Positions 26,768-37,576 of a stretch of 64,000 nt of DNA are shown here, piece by piece. The position numbers and the translations under genes are program-made. The notes under the pieces were generated by a model. It ran no database searches, had not been told where the DNA came from, and was given only the letters and a program-made list of their open reading frames with translations. Every line of letters begins with the position of its first letter. Positions within the stretch are counted from its first letter, which is position 1. The DNA is from an uncultured Maribacter sp. GTDB taxonomy: Bacteria > Bacteroidota > Bacteroidia > Flavobacteriales > Flavobacteriaceae. The stretch is taken from the NCBI GenBank assembly GCA_947493885.1, contig CANLTE010000010.1:1-64000 (forward strand). The letters are read 5' to 3'.

Positions 26768-29700
26768 TTGGTGTTTTTGCTAATTTGTGTTTTGGGGACA
26801 ATTATTTTGTCTTTACCTGTTGTGCAGACTCGTTTTGCCACTTACGCAACAGATTCCATTAACAAAGAGTTTGGTACAAACATTAAAATTGAAAAGGTAA
26901 GGCTGTCCTTAATTTCTTGGGATGTTGCATTAAAAAGTATTTATATACAAGATTATCAAAAGGATACCCTTTTTTATGTGGATAGGTTAAAAACTTCCAT
27001 TGTTAGCATTCGAAATTTAACTAAAGGAAAATTAGAGTTTGGAGAAATAGATGTTGATGACCTTCATTTTAAGTTAAAAACCTACGAAGGAAAGCGAAAT
27101 ACTAATCTTGAGGTTTTTATTGAGAAATTGGATGATGGCAAGCCTAGAAAACCAGGCACGCCTCCATTCTTTTTTTATGCTGAAAATGTAAAAGTTAAGA
27201 CAAGTAGATTTCAATATGTTGATGAGAATTTTGAAAACACTAAAATTCTCGATTTTAAAAAACTAAATATAAATGCTGATGATTTTCAGATTCTTGGGCC
27301 AGATGTTTCTGCCGGAATAAAAGAAATGTCTTTTAGTAGTCAAAGAAATTTAGAGGTTCAAAAACTTACAACCAATTTTAAATATACAAAACAGCAAATG
27401 CGCTTTGATTCACTAGGTATTCAAACGCTAAATTCTCACTTGAAAGGGAGTCTTGTTTTTGATTATGATAGAAAAGACTTTGCAAATTTTTTAAATAAGG
27501 TTAACGTAGATGCTCAGTTTAACGAATCTACCGTATCACTTGGAGAAGTTAATAATCTTTATAACGAATTTGGAGCTGATAAAAGGGTTGTTTTTTCTTC
27601 TAGATTTAGTGGAGTATTGAATGATTTAAATGCGGAGAAACTCTTTTTAAATTCGGATAATACAGGTATAAGAGGAGATTTTAATTTTAAAAATTTGTTT
27701 AATCGTAGGGAGCCTTTTGTATTAAATGCTAAGATTAAAAATATTACATCAAGTTATTACGAATTAAGGGGACTGATGCCAAAAATTTTAGGAAAATCAC
27801 TTCCAAAATCTTTTACAAAATTAGGCCAGTTTACTGTTTTGGGAAATACGGTAATAACAGAAACTTCAGTTGATGCTAAGGTAAATATTAATTCCGCCAT
27901 TGGTAGTAGTTATACCGATGTTGTTTTGGAAAATGTAAACAAAATTGAAGACGTTACATATAAAGGTTTTGTGTCTCTTATTGATTTTGATTTAGGTGGC
28001 TTTGTTGAAATAGATAAAATAGGAAAAACATCATTAGATTTTAATGTAGAGGGAAAAGGGTTTACAAAAGAAAGTCTAAATACAGAGGTAATAGGAGATG
28101 TGTATTCCATTGTTTTTAATGATTATGATTATCAGAATTTAAAGGTTTCAGGGGTCTTAAAAGATCAGTTATTTGATGGTTTATTGGTTAGCGATGATGA
28201 TAATATTAAGTTTAATTTTAAAGGACTTGCTGATTTTGGAGAAGGGCGAAATAACTTCAACTTTAATGCAAATGTTGCATATGCCGATTTAAAGAAGCTT
28301 AATTTTATAAGAGATAGTGTTTCTATTTTTAAAGGTAATGTTGTAATGGATGTTTCCGGAAATACTCTGGATAATATCATTGGAGATATTAGCTTTAGTA
28401 AGACCAATTATAAAAATGCCAATGATACCTACTATTTTGATGATTTTAAGGTTTCGTCTTCTTTTGAAAATGATTCAATTAGAACTGTAGAGATAAATTC
28501 ACCTGATATAATTACGGGCTACCTAAAAGGAAATTTTAAAACCAAAGAGTTGGGTAGGCTAATTCAAAACTCATTAGGAAGTATATATACCAATTATAGA
28601 CCTTTTAAAATTTCTAAAGGGCAAACATTGGCGTTTAACTTTAGAATTTATAATAAAATAGTCGACGTTTTTTTTCCAGAAGTAAAGTTTGATCCAAATA
28701 CCTTTATTAAGGGGAATATTAATTCTGATGAAGGAGATTTTAGATTAAATTTTAAATCACCTAGTATAATTGCATACGGAAATGAGGCTGATAAAATAGA
28801 GGTTAAAATAGATAACAAAAACCCCTTGTTTAACACGTTTGTTTCAGTTGGGGATTTATCTACGGACTATTACGATGTTCGTGATTTTAATCTTATTAAT
28901 ACCACACTAAAAGACACACTTTTTTTCCGAGCAGAGTTTAAAGGAGGTAGCAAGTATAATGATAGTTATAACCTTAATTTTTATCATACATTTAACAATC
29001 AAAACAAATCTGTAATAGGATTAAAAAGGTCGGAGATTGATATTAAAGGAAATACTTGGGTACTTAATAAAAACGGAGACGATAAAAACAAAGTAATTGT
29101 AAACAAAACATTGGATAGTATTACAATTCGTGAAATTGTAATGAATAACGATGTGCAAGAACAAATTCGTTTAAAAGGACAATTGGCAGACTCTACGTAC
29201 AAGGACTTAGAGTTGCAGTTTAAAATAGTATCTCTGGATAAAATAACACCCGTGGTAGATAGTTTAAGACTTCAAGGTGAGGTAAACGGGACGTTAAACA
29301 TTCTACAAAAAGAAGGCATTTACTTACCATCTTCAAATTTGAAAGTTGATGATTTTGGAGTAAATGATATTAGAATGGGAGATTTATCTGTCGGGATAGT
29401 AGGGAATAGGGATTTAACAGATTTTGTTGTGAGCTCGCAACTTACCGATAATGGCATAGAAAAGCTTGGTATTGTAGGTAATATTAAAAATACCGGTAGA
29501 ATTCCTGAAGCAAATTTGTTAGCCAATTTTAGAAGGTTTGATATTGAGCCATTTAACCCACTTGGGGAGGGTATTATTGGGGATATAAGAGGTAAAATAA
29601 GTGGTAGTGCACAAATTACGGGAAAAATAGATAATCCTGAAATCAATGGCCTTTTAACGCTTGATAATGCGGGCATAGGAATACCATACCTAAATGTAAA

Positions 29701-31207
29701 TTATAGTTTTGCTCCAAACTCAAGAGTAAGACTTAGTAAGCAAACTTTCAATTTTGAAAATATTGGGTTAAGTGATGTAGCACATAATACAAAAGCAACT
29801 TTGGATGGTACAATAACACATTCGTTTTTTAAAGATTGGGTTCTTGATTTAGATGTTGATACATATAACAATCGATTTTTAATTTTAGATACTGAATATG
29901 AAGAAGGTGATTTATACTACGGCTCGGGATACTTAAAGGGAGTTGGACGAATATTCGGGTCTACTAGGGCGCTTACTATTACCGTAGAAGGAGAAACAGC
30001 AAGAGGAACATCTTTAAAAATACCATTGAGCGATGTGGCTTCGGTGGGAGATTATTCCTTTATAAATTTTGTTGAAAAGGGAGATGTTAAGTCAATAGAG
30101 GCACAAAGGGTGCTAGATGATATTCAAGGATTGGAATTAGAGTTTGATTTAGATATCACCAAAGATGCTGTGGTGGAAATTGTAACGGATCAAAAAACAA
30201 ATAGCTCGTTAAGGGGGTCGGGAGAGGGGCCTCTGCTGCTGCGTATTAATACCAGGGGTAAGTTTGAGATGTATGGAGTGTTTGTTGTTGTTAATGGAGT
30301 GTATAACCATAAATTTGGAGGTGTCATAAACAAAACTTTTAATGTGCAACCTGGGGGAACAATAACATGGGAAAGAGATCCATTAGGAGCGCAGTTAGAT
30401 ATGCAAGCTATATATTCATTAACAGCTAATCCAGGGCCTTTGTTAGATAACACAGGATATACACGTAGAATAAATACGGATGTTGTAATAGATCTTTCTG
30501 GAGAGCTTGAAAGTCCTGATATTGCTTTTGGAATTGACTTTCCAGGGACAAATTCTATTATTAAGTCTGAATTAGAATATCGTCTTCAAGATCCGATAAT
30601 TGAAGAAAGAAATGCACTGTTTTTATTGGCTCAAGGTTCTTTTGTTAGTGATCAAGCTGGATTTAATCAGCAGGCAGTGACAGGTAATTTATTACAATCG
30701 GCATCGGGTCTTTTGAGCAAAGTGTTAAATGGAGATAATGATAAATATGATTTAGGTTTATCATATGAGCAAGGCGGTTTTGATAGAAATGCAGATATAC
30801 AAAGAGAAGACCGTATTGGGGTAACCGTGTCAACAAAAATTAGTGATAGAGTACTTTTTAACGGTAGGTTAGGAGTGCCTGTGGGGGGGAGTAGTGAGAC
30901 AGTGGTTGCGGGCGATGTTGAAATTCAGCTATTGCTAAACGAGGAAGGAACGTTAAGCGCTAAAATTTTTAATCGAGAAAATGAAATTCAGGAGTTTCTT
31001 GGAGATGATCAGGGTTATACACAAGGGTTAGGTATTTCGTATGAAGTAGATTTTGATAATTTTAGAGAGCTTTTTCGTAAAATATTAGGCAAAAAAGAAG
31101 AAGAAAAAAGTGTTCCACCGAAAAAACCTATAGAAAGTAAAACGCCTTCTTCTACTATGGGAAAGGATAGCTTGTTAAAGTTTTATCCGAAGGAAAAAAC
31201 GTTTTAA
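26768..31207 (+). CDS. tamB: Translocation/assembly module TamB-like protein
   Basis: A protein of about 1480-1490 residues with an N-terminal membrane anchor (about 1-25), a long beta-rich AsmA/TamB-like body, and a C-terminal DUF490 (TamB_C) domain from about residue 1050 to 1440. It would span the periplasm and help insert outer-membrane proteins or carry lipids. The start is unclear. The coordinate given is the TTG at 26768, but the conserved-looking N-terminus KKLKKILVRTLLVFLL continues upstream in frame to an ATC at 26732-26734. No ATG, GTG or TTG exists between the in-frame stop at 26723 and 26768. Divergent from tsaD. Confidence 0.85.
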   Translation: MVFLLICVLGTIILSLPVVQTRFATYATDSINKEFGTNIKIEKVRLSLISWDVALKSIYIQDYQKDTLFYVDRLKTSIVSIRNLTKGKLEFGEIDVDDLHFKLKTYEGKRNTNLEVFIEKLDDGKPRKPGTPPFFFYAENVKVKTSRFQYVDENFENTKILDFKKLNINADDFQILGPDVSAGIKEMSFSSQRNLEVQKLTTNFKYTKQQMRFDSLGIQTLNSHLKGSLVFDYDRKDFANFLNKVNVDAQFNESTVSLGEVNNLYNEFGADKRVVFSSRFSGVLNDLNAEKLFLNSDNTGIRGDFNFKNLFNRREPFVLNAKIKNITSSYYELRGLMPKILGKSLPKSFTKLGQFTVLGNTVITETSVDAKVNINSAIGSSYTDVVLENVNKIEDVTYKGFVSLIDFDLGGFVEIDKIGKTSLDFNVEGKGFTKESLNTEVIGDVYSIVFNDYDYQNLKVSGVLKDQLFDGLLVSDDDNIKFNFKGLADFGEGRNNFNFNANVAYADLKKLNFIRDSVSIFKGNVVMDVSGNTLDNIIGDISFSKTNYKNANDTYYFDDFKVSSSFENDSIRTVEINSPDIITGYLKGNFKTKELGRLIQNSLGSIYTNYRPFKISKGQTLAFNFRIYNKIVDVFFPEVKFDPNTFIKGNINSDEGDFRLNFKSPSIIAYGNEADKIEVKIDNKNPLFNTFVSVGDLSTDYYDVRDFNLINTTLKDTLFFRAEFKGGSKYNDSYNLNFYHTFNNQNKSVIGLKRSEIDIKGNTWVLNKNGDDKNKVIVNKTLDSITIREIVMNNDVQEQIRLKGQLADSTYKDLELQFKIVSLDKITPVVDSLRLQGEVNGTLNILQKEGIYLPSSNLKVDDFGVNDIRMGDLSVGIVGNRDLTDFVVSSQLTDNGIEKLGIVGNIKNTGRIPEANLLANFRRFDIEPFNPLGEGIIGDIRGKISGSAQITGKIDNPEINGLLTLDNAGIGIPYLNVNYSFAPNSRVRLSKQTFNFENIGLSDVAHNTKATLDGTITHSFFKDWVLDLDVDTYNNRFLILDTEYEEGDLYYGSGYLKGVGRIFGSTRALTITVEGETARGTSLKIPLSDVASVGDYSFINFVEKGDVKSIEAQRVLDDIQGLELEFDLDITKDAVVEIVTDQKTNSSLRGSGEGPLLLRINTRGKFEMYGVFVVVNGVYNHKFGGVINKTFNVQPGGTITWERDPLGAQLDMQAIYSLTANPGPLLDNTGYTRRINTDVVIDLSGELESPDIAFGIDFPGTNSIIKSELEYRLQDPIIEERNALFLLAQGSFVSDQAGFNQQAVTGNLLQSASGLLSKVLNGDNDKYDLGLSYEQGGFDRNADIQREDRIGVTVSTKISDRVLFNGRLGVPVGGSSETVVAGDVEIQLLLNEEGTLSAKIFNRENEIQEFLGDDQGYTQGLGISYEVDFDNFRELFRKILGKKEEEKSVPPKKPIESKTPSSTMGKDSLLKFYPKEKTF

Positions 31208-31261
31208 AATTGCAAATTATAGATTATTAAAATGTTACATTTTTACAATCTAGATAAAGTT

Positions 31262-31292
31262 TTGTTTAAGAAAACGTTTTCGTATATTTTTG
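31262..31292 (+). promoter_or_regulatory. Promoter of pfkA-gapA with embedded palindromic operator
   Basis: TTG (31262-31264), 20-nt spacer and TATTTTTG (31285-31292) fit the Bacteroidota TTG-N17-23-TAnnTTTG promoter. Inside the spacer is GAAAACGTTTTC (31270-31281), a perfect 12-bp palindrome with a central CG, the form typical of LacI/GalR-family operators. A second -7-like box, TACTTTTG, lies at 31339-31346, 17 nt before the pfkA ATG. A repressor bound at the palindrome would block the first promoter. Regulator identity is unknown. Confidence 0.55.
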
Positions 31293-31363
31293 CCTAAAAA
31301 TAAGGGCTTTAACAGTTCTTTTATTTCAATAAGTTTCCTACTTTTGTTGGCTTAAATTATCAG

Positions 31364-32347
31364 ATGGCTAAAATACAAAAAATAGCAGTTTTCACCTCTG
31401 GTGGAGACTCTCCTGGAATGAACGCAGCCATAAGATCTGTAGTTCGTACATGTGCTTACCTTGAAGTAGATTGCGTTGGAATATATCATGGTTATGAAGG
31501 CATGATTGAAGGCAACTTTAAAGCAATGGATGCTCGAAGCGTAAATAATATTATCAATAAAGGAGGTACTATCTTAAAATCTGCAAGAAGTGTAGAATTT
31601 AGAACAGCCGAAGGTAGAAAAAAGGCATATAAGCAATTAAAAGCAGAAGGAATAGATGCTTTTATTGTTATTGGAGGTGATGGAAGTTTTACTGGAGCAA
31701 TGGTTTTTAATCAGGAATACAACTTTCCAGTTATAGGAATTCCAGGAACTATAGATAATGATATTTTCGGAACTACTTTTACTCTGGGGTTTGATACCGC
31801 TTTAAATACAGTTGTAGAAGCAATAGATAAAATTAGAGATACTGCAAGTTCGCACAATAGATTGTTTTTTGTAGAGGTAATGGGTCGCGATGTAGGGCAC
31901 ATAGCACTAAATGCAGGTATTGGAGCGGGAGCTGAAGAAATTTTAATTCCAGAAGAAAATTTAGGGTTAGACAGGTTAATAGAATCTTTACGGCGTAGTA
32001 AGGAGTCTGGGAAATCTTCTAGTATTGTAATTGTTGCAGAAGGTGATAAAACAGGAAAAAATGTTTTTGAACTTAAAGAATATGTAGAAAAACATCTTCC
32101 CATATATGATGTTAGAGTATCTGTTTTAGGACATATGCAACGAGGAGGAGCTCCATCGTGCTACGATCGTGTGTTAGCTTCAAGAATGGGAGTTAGAGCA
32201 GTGGAAGCACTTTTGGAAGGAAGAACAAGTTTAATGGTGGGTATTCAGGATAACAAACTTATTTTAACGCCAATAGATAAGGCTATTAAGGGGCATACCA
32301 AAATAGATAAGGAACTCATTAGAGTTTCAGATATAATGACCGTATAA
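31364..32347 (+). CDS. pfkA: ATP-dependent 6-phosphofructokinase
   Basis: A 327-residue glycolytic enzyme that converts fructose-6-phosphate to fructose-1,6-bisphosphate in the cytoplasm. Motifs: TSGGDSPGMNAAIRSVVR at the N-terminus, GGDGSFTGA near residue 102 (the Gly after GGD marks the ATP-using rather than PPi-using type), PGTIDNDIFG near 125 with the catalytic Asp, MGRDVGHIA near 168 and LGHMQRGGAPSCYDR near 250. Length is normal. gapA follows after 27 bp with no terminator, so the two are probably one transcript. Confidence 0.96.
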   Translation: MAKIQKIAVFTSGGDSPGMNAAIRSVVRTCAYLEVDCVGIYHGYEGMIEGNFKAMDARSVNNIINKGGTILKSARSVEFRTAEGRKKAYKQLKAEGIDAFIVIGGDGSFTGAMVFNQEYNFPVIGIPGTIDNDIFGTTFTLGFDTALNTVVEAIDKIRDTASSHNRLFFVEVMGRDVGHIALNAGIGAGAEEILIPEENLGLDRLIESLRRSKESGKSSSIVIVAEGDKTGKNVFELKEYVEKHLPIYDVRVSVLGHMQRGGAPSCYDRVLASRMGVRAVEALLEGRTSLMVGIQDNKLILTPIDKAIKGHTKIDKELIRVSDIMTV

Positions 32348-33376
<1,029 letters not shown>

Positions 33377-33404
33377 TAAAATAAATATTTGTTTATGTAA
33401 GGAT

Positions 33405-33449
33405 ATCCTGAAAGTAAGTTATTTTGCTTATTTTCAGGATTCTTTTTTA
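33405..33449 (+). terminator. Intrinsic terminator of the pfkA-gapA operon
   Basis: ATCCTGAAAGTAAG (33405-33418) pairs with CTTATTTTCAGGAT (33427-33440) as a 14-bp stem with one wobble and an 8-nt loop. TCTTTTTT follows. It lies 28 nt after the gapA stop and immediately before the kinase start at 33461, separating the two units. Confidence 0.88.
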
Positions 33450-33460
33450 AATACTGTTAT

Positions 33461-34312
33461 ATGATATTAATTGTAGATAGTGGTGCAACAAAAGCCGATT
33501 GGATTGCTTTGGATGAAAAAGGTAATCAGTTGTTTTTTACACAAACTTTAGGTCTTAGCCCAGAAGTGTTAACCAGGGAAGTAATTGAAGATAGATTAGC
33601 TAATAATTTTGAACTTTCAAAAAATAAAGAAAGTGTTGCTAAGTTATTTTTCTACGGGGCTGGCTGCGGAACTGATCGCATGAAAACATTTTTAAAAGAT
33701 ATTTTCTCAGACTTTTTTCCTAATGCAAAAGCGGTAGTAAAAGAAGATACCTATGCGGCAATTTATTCAACAATAAAAATTGGAGAGCAGGGTATAGTAT
33801 GTATATTGGGTACAGGGTCCAATTGTAGTTATTATGATGGTAATCAATTATTTCAAAAAGTAACTTCGTTAGGCTATATTCCAATGGATGATGGTAGTGG
33901 TAATTTTTTTGGAAGAAAGCTTATACGCGATTATTACTTCAATAAAATTCCTCAAGATTTAGCTATAAAATTTGCCAATGAGTATAATTTGGATGCTGAT
34001 GTAATTAAAGATAATCTTTATAAACAACCTAACCCAAATACCTATTTAGCAACTTTTGCGCGTTTCATGATAGAAAATAAGGAGCATCCATATTGTAAAG
34101 GTGTTATTGATAAAGGGTTTCAGCAGTTTATTAATAACTATGTAATGCAATTTGAGTTGGCAACTAAGGTTCCAGTTAATTTTGTAGGTAGTATAGCTTT
34201 CTATTTAAAGGATGAGTTGATATCCGTATTGAAGCGCAATGATTTGGTTGTTGGTGTAATTCGTCAAAGACCAATTGAAGGTCTTGTGGAATTTCATCAA
34301 AAAACCTTGTAG
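33461..34312 (+). CDS. BadF/BadG-family ATPase, probable N-acetylhexosamine kinase
   Basis: A 283-residue ASKHA-fold protein. VDSGATKADWIALDE at the N-terminus is the phosphate-1 motif, FFYGAGCGTD near residue 65, ILGTGSNCSYYDG near 118 is phosphate-2, and DDGSGNFFGRKLI near 145 and FVGSIAFYL near 247 follow. Single-domain BadF-type proteins include N-acetylglucosamine kinases and the MurNAc/GlcNAc kinase MurK. With NagZ enzymes in the window producing free GlcNAc, a GlcNAc kinase role is attractive, but the sequence alone cannot set the substrate. Confidence 0.75.
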   Translation: MILIVDSGATKADWIALDEKGNQLFFTQTLGLSPEVLTREVIEDRLANNFELSKNKESVAKLFFYGAGCGTDRMKTFLKDIFSDFFPNAKAVVKEDTYAAIYSTIKIGEQGIVCILGTGSNCSYYDGNQLFQKVTSLGYIPMDDGSGNFFGRKLIRDYYFNKIPQDLAIKFANEYNLDADVIKDNLYKQPNPNTYLATFARFMIENKEHPYCKGVIDKGFQQFINNYVMQFELATKVPVNFVGSIAFYLKDELISVLKRNDLVVGVIRQRPIEGLVEFHQKTL

Positions 34313-34317
34313 GTTAA

Positions 34318-34698
34318 TTATAGGATTGCTATCATTGAAATTTCAACATTAACAAATTTGGGTAAATTAGCAACCTCAACAGTTTCTCTTGCTGGAGCTG
34401 TTTCGGAGTCAAAATAAGCACCATAAACTTCGTTTACGGCTGAAAACTGATTCATATCACTTAAAAATATAGAACTTTTCACCACATTTTCAAAAGTTAA
34501 ACCAGCCTCGGTCAAAATGGCTTTTAAATTTTCCATAGACTGTCTGGTTTCTTTTTTGATGTCACCACTTACCAAATCTCCTGTTGAAGGGTCGATTGGA
34601 ATTTGACCCGAAATATATAATGTGTTACCTGCTAGAACAGCTTGATTATATGGTCCAATAGGCGCAGGGGCGTTCACGGTATTTACTATTTTTTTCAT
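34318..34698 (-). CDS. ridA: RidA family enamine/imine deaminase
   Basis: A 126-residue cytoplasmic protein of the YjgF/YER057c/UK114 family, which hydrolyses reactive 2-aminoacrylate and related enamines. Typical segments are APAPIGPYNQAVLAGNTLYISGQIPIDP at the N-terminus, NLKAILTEAGL near residue 57 and FDSETAPARETVEVANLP near 97, which holds the conserved active-site Arg. It converges on the kinase gene with 5 bp between stops and follows lptD by 20 bp on the same strand. Confidence 0.93.
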   Translation of the reverse strand: MKKIVNTVNAPAPIGPYNQAVLAGNTLYISGQIPIDPSTGDLVSGDIKKETRQSMENLKAILTEAGLTFENVVKSSIFLSDMNQFSAVNEVYGAYFDSETAPARETVEVANLPKFVNVEISMIAIL

Positions 34699-34718
34699 AC
34701 AAGTAAATTTTACGAATA

Positions 34719-37445
34719 TTATTGACTTCTAATAGGTTGACTTCGGTTTTCCCATTTAAGATCCTTAAGTATTGAGCTTTTTATTCCTATATAAAAATAC
34801 CATCTTTTGAATTGACCAAAAGGAGTCCAATTAAATCGCATAGTGAAACTTTTTAAATCTCTTTCAAAGCGTAATTGCGTTAATGTAAAACCTTTATTTT
34901 TTATATCATAACCAGAGGATCCTCCAATTTTCCATCTTGGAGATAATGAAATATCACCAGAAAACATTAGCGAGTGGCTGCTAAACTCATTTTGCCGTGC
35001 GCTATTGGAATAATTGGCAGCATATGCAAATCTAAAGTTCCATGGAATTTTGGTTCCATAGATAGGGTTTTCTACATCGCTGTCTGATTGTTTTTCGTCT
35101 TCTAAATCCCGTCGGGAAAAACTATCATCTTTTCCAAATAAATCATCATCACGACCTCCACTCGCAGCTACGTAATCATAAGGATCTGGTTCGTCATCTT
35201 CTTCTTTCTTTTCTTTTTTCTTGCCGAAAGTTTCGCTGTCTATTGAGTAGCCAACATTTACATTGGCTCTAGTTAAGCGTAGTAAACTTCCACCATTGTC
35301 TATATTGAATTTATTAAATCTACGCCCGTTACCATCAACAGCATAAGGGTCTAAACCAGCTGAAAAGTTAATAGACATTTTGTTATCCAAAATAGATGTT
35401 CCACCGTTTACATTTAGTGGACTAAGTTTTAAAGAATCAGACTCAAAATTATAGCCTGTAGAAATATTAAAATTACTAAGGAGGGGTATTTTTTTAGGTT
35501 TTGTTGCTGTAGAGTCTTTATCTCGTACTTTTGCTTCTAAGGTATTTGCAAGTGAAAATGTAATACTATTGGAGCGGTTTAAACTGGGAGCTCCGTTAAG
35601 TGTTCCTTGAAAGCGAGTATATTGCACAGGGTTACCATTGGCACCTTCATATTCATCATAAAATTGTTCAAAAGAAGGAGCCCATCCGTATCCAATGGAT
35701 GGTCTCATTACATGGCGAATAGCTTGTATTTTTTTGCTTTCACCAAAATTAAAAGTACCATAAATTGTTGTTCCTATACTAGCACTAAGGTTGTATTTAT
35801 TAAAGCGATCAAAACCACTAATGGTGTCTCTTACAACTTTATTTTCTTGAATGTCAAAACTTTGTCTAAAAGTTTCAAGCGTCCACACATCTTCATAGCT
35901 TCCACCCATAGAAACACTTAAGTATTTGGCGACTTTAAAGTTTGTGCTAACGGGCAATCGGTGTCTAGCCCCAACTCTTGCGTTATCAAACATTTCACTT
36001 TTAAAAAAGTCTTCATCATTTGTAGAAATACTGTTGCTTGCATTAACATCATACTGAAAGTTTATGTTTTGCAGTGCTCCTTTTTTTATACCATCTCTTT
36101 TAGCAAACGGAAATATACGTTCAAGACTTGCTTGAAAAGTTGGCAATGTCATTTGTATATTATTTGCGGCAGCATTTTGCGAAGTAAGTTGACTATGCGT
36201 AGCTGTAATACTCATGTTTACCGATGGGTATGCAGGAAAAGTTTTTGAGTATGATATAGATGATGATAAAGTATTGTTTTGTGTATTAGGTAGGTTTTGT
36301 CGCTGTAATGAATTTTGATAATATTGGCTACTACCTAAGTTTACCGAAGCAGAGAATCTAGAATTAGGACTGGCTTTGGTGTCCTGCGAATGTGATATTT
36401 GTATGTTGTAGTTGCTAGACCTGCTATAATCATCAAATCCTTTTTGGCTATTCACTAGATTTTCATACCTAATATTAATGTTTCCACGGTATTTATATCT
36501 TTTGGTATATATAGATTGTGTATTAACGCTGTAGCTTCCATTAGTATAAAAACTACCCATTAGGGTCATATCTGCATATTCTCCAATAGGGATGTAATAC
36601 CCCATATCTTGCAAAAAATACCCTCTATCGGGTTCATTACCAAATGTTGGCATTATAATTCCAGCAGAGCGCCCAACACTTAATGGAAAATAAGCAAATG
36701 GTAAAAAAATGGGTGTAGGAACATCAACAATGTATAAATTACTAAAACCTGCAATTACCTTCTTCTTGGGAACAAACTTAGCCTTACGAACTCTAATATA
36801 GTAATCAGGGCTAATAGTATCTTCCGCGGTAGTTAATTTGCCTTCGCTTAAAAAGTAAACTGAGTCATTTTCTTTTTTAGTAATATCTGCGTACACTTTC
36901 ATGGCATCACTACCCAAAGCTCCTGCGGCTGCCTGTTGTTCTGTTCTAGAGTTCCAAATTAAGGCCTTTTGCGTGTCAAAATTGAATCTAATAGAGTCTG
37001 GAATTACTTCATTAGAACCTTGTTTGAAATAAGGTAATTGGGTATAATTACCCAAGGAGTCCTTTATTCTACCTGCATAAACCTCATTTTTTATGTAGTC
37101 CATTATTATTATACCAGCTTTTAACTGCGTGTCTTGGTAGTTAATTTCGGCTTCGTTGTATAAGTATATTTTTTGGTCGCTCTGACTTAGCTTAACATAA
37201 TCTTTCGCTTTGTAAGTTATTTTTCCTAAAAGAATGGATTGTTTTTTGTTTAAAGAGTCAGATGCAATACTATCTTGGGCTGTTTCCTCTTGAATGTCTT
37301 TTAGTGTTAAAATAGGCGCGGTAATGGAGTCTTCAACAACATCATACGCAGGGAGAGGTACAACTTTATCTTCTTGGGCAGAAGAAAAATTAACGCCCAT
37401 CGCAAGCATTAAAAAGACAAGAAATAAATGTTTATTTGATTGCAA
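34719..37445 (-). CDS. lptD: LPS-assembly outer-membrane protein LptD
   Basis: A 908-residue protein with a signal peptide (to about FSSAQ). The N-terminal OstA-like periplasmic domain (about 60-200) includes YLYNEAEINYQDTQLKAGIIIMDY, FPLSVGRSAGIIMPTFG (near 260) marks the start of the beta-barrel, and the C-terminal strand region ends WENRSQPIRSQ. It would insert lipopolysaccharide into the outer leaflet. An acidic, charged insert (KKKEKKEEDDEPDPYD) lies near residue 745. I find no cysteine in the whole chain, unlike E. coli LptD, which depends on disulfides. Divergent from the amidase gene. Confidence 0.87.
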   Translation of the reverse strand: MQSNKHLFLVFLMLAMGVNFSSAQEDKVVPLPAYDVVEDSITAPILTLKDIQEETAQDSIASDSLNKKQSILLGKITYKAKDYVKLSQSDQKIYLYNEAEINYQDTQLKAGIIIMDYIKNEVYAGRIKDSLGNYTQLPYFKQGSNEVIPDSIRFNFDTQKALIWNSRTEQQAAAGALGSDAMKVYADITKKENDSVYFLSEGKLTTAEDTISPDYYIRVRKAKFVPKKKVIAGFSNLYIVDVPTPIFLPFAYFPLSVGRSAGIIMPTFGNEPDRGYFLQDMGYYIPIGEYADMTLMGSFYTNGSYSVNTQSIYTKRYKYRGNINIRYENLVNSQKGFDDYSRSSNYNIQISHSQDTKASPNSRFSASVNLGSSQYYQNSLQRQNLPNTQNNTLSSSISYSKTFPAYPSVNMSITATHSQLTSQNAAANNIQMTLPTFQASLERIFPFAKRDGIKKGALQNINFQYDVNASNSISTNDEDFFKSEMFDNARVGARHRLPVSTNFKVAKYLSVSMGGSYEDVWTLETFRQSFDIQENKVVRDTISGFDRFNKYNLSASIGTTIYGTFNFGESKKIQAIRHVMRPSIGYGWAPSFEQFYDEYEGANGNPVQYTRFQGTLNGAPSLNRSNSITFSLANTLEAKVRDKDSTATKPKKIPLLSNFNISTGYNFESDSLKLSPLNVNGGTSILDNKMSINFSAGLDPYAVDGNGRRFNKFNIDNGGSLLRLTRANVNVGYSIDSETFGKKKEKKEEDDEPDPYDYVAASGGRDDDLFGKDDSFSRRDLEDEKQSDSDVENPIYGTKIPWNFRFAYAANYSNSARQNEFSSHSLMFSGDISLSPRWKIGGSSGYDIKNKGFTLTQLRFERDLKSFTMRFNWTPFGQFKRWYFYIGIKSSILKDLKWENRSQPIRSQ

Positions 37446-37576
37446 TGCTATATATCCTATTTTTGTAAAAGGTTTAGCTTTTTTTACGAAGTCAAAACTA
37501 CATATATTTTTTGTTCCGATACTAGACTATTACAATAATTTTAACCATTTCTAGGGTCTTTAAGGCTAATGTTAAT

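Noticed and set aside
25660-26841. TsaD extended by 53 residues at the N-terminus
   Set aside because: The extension has no family similarity and overlaps the divergent tamB start. The ATG at 26682 gives the normal family N-terminus.
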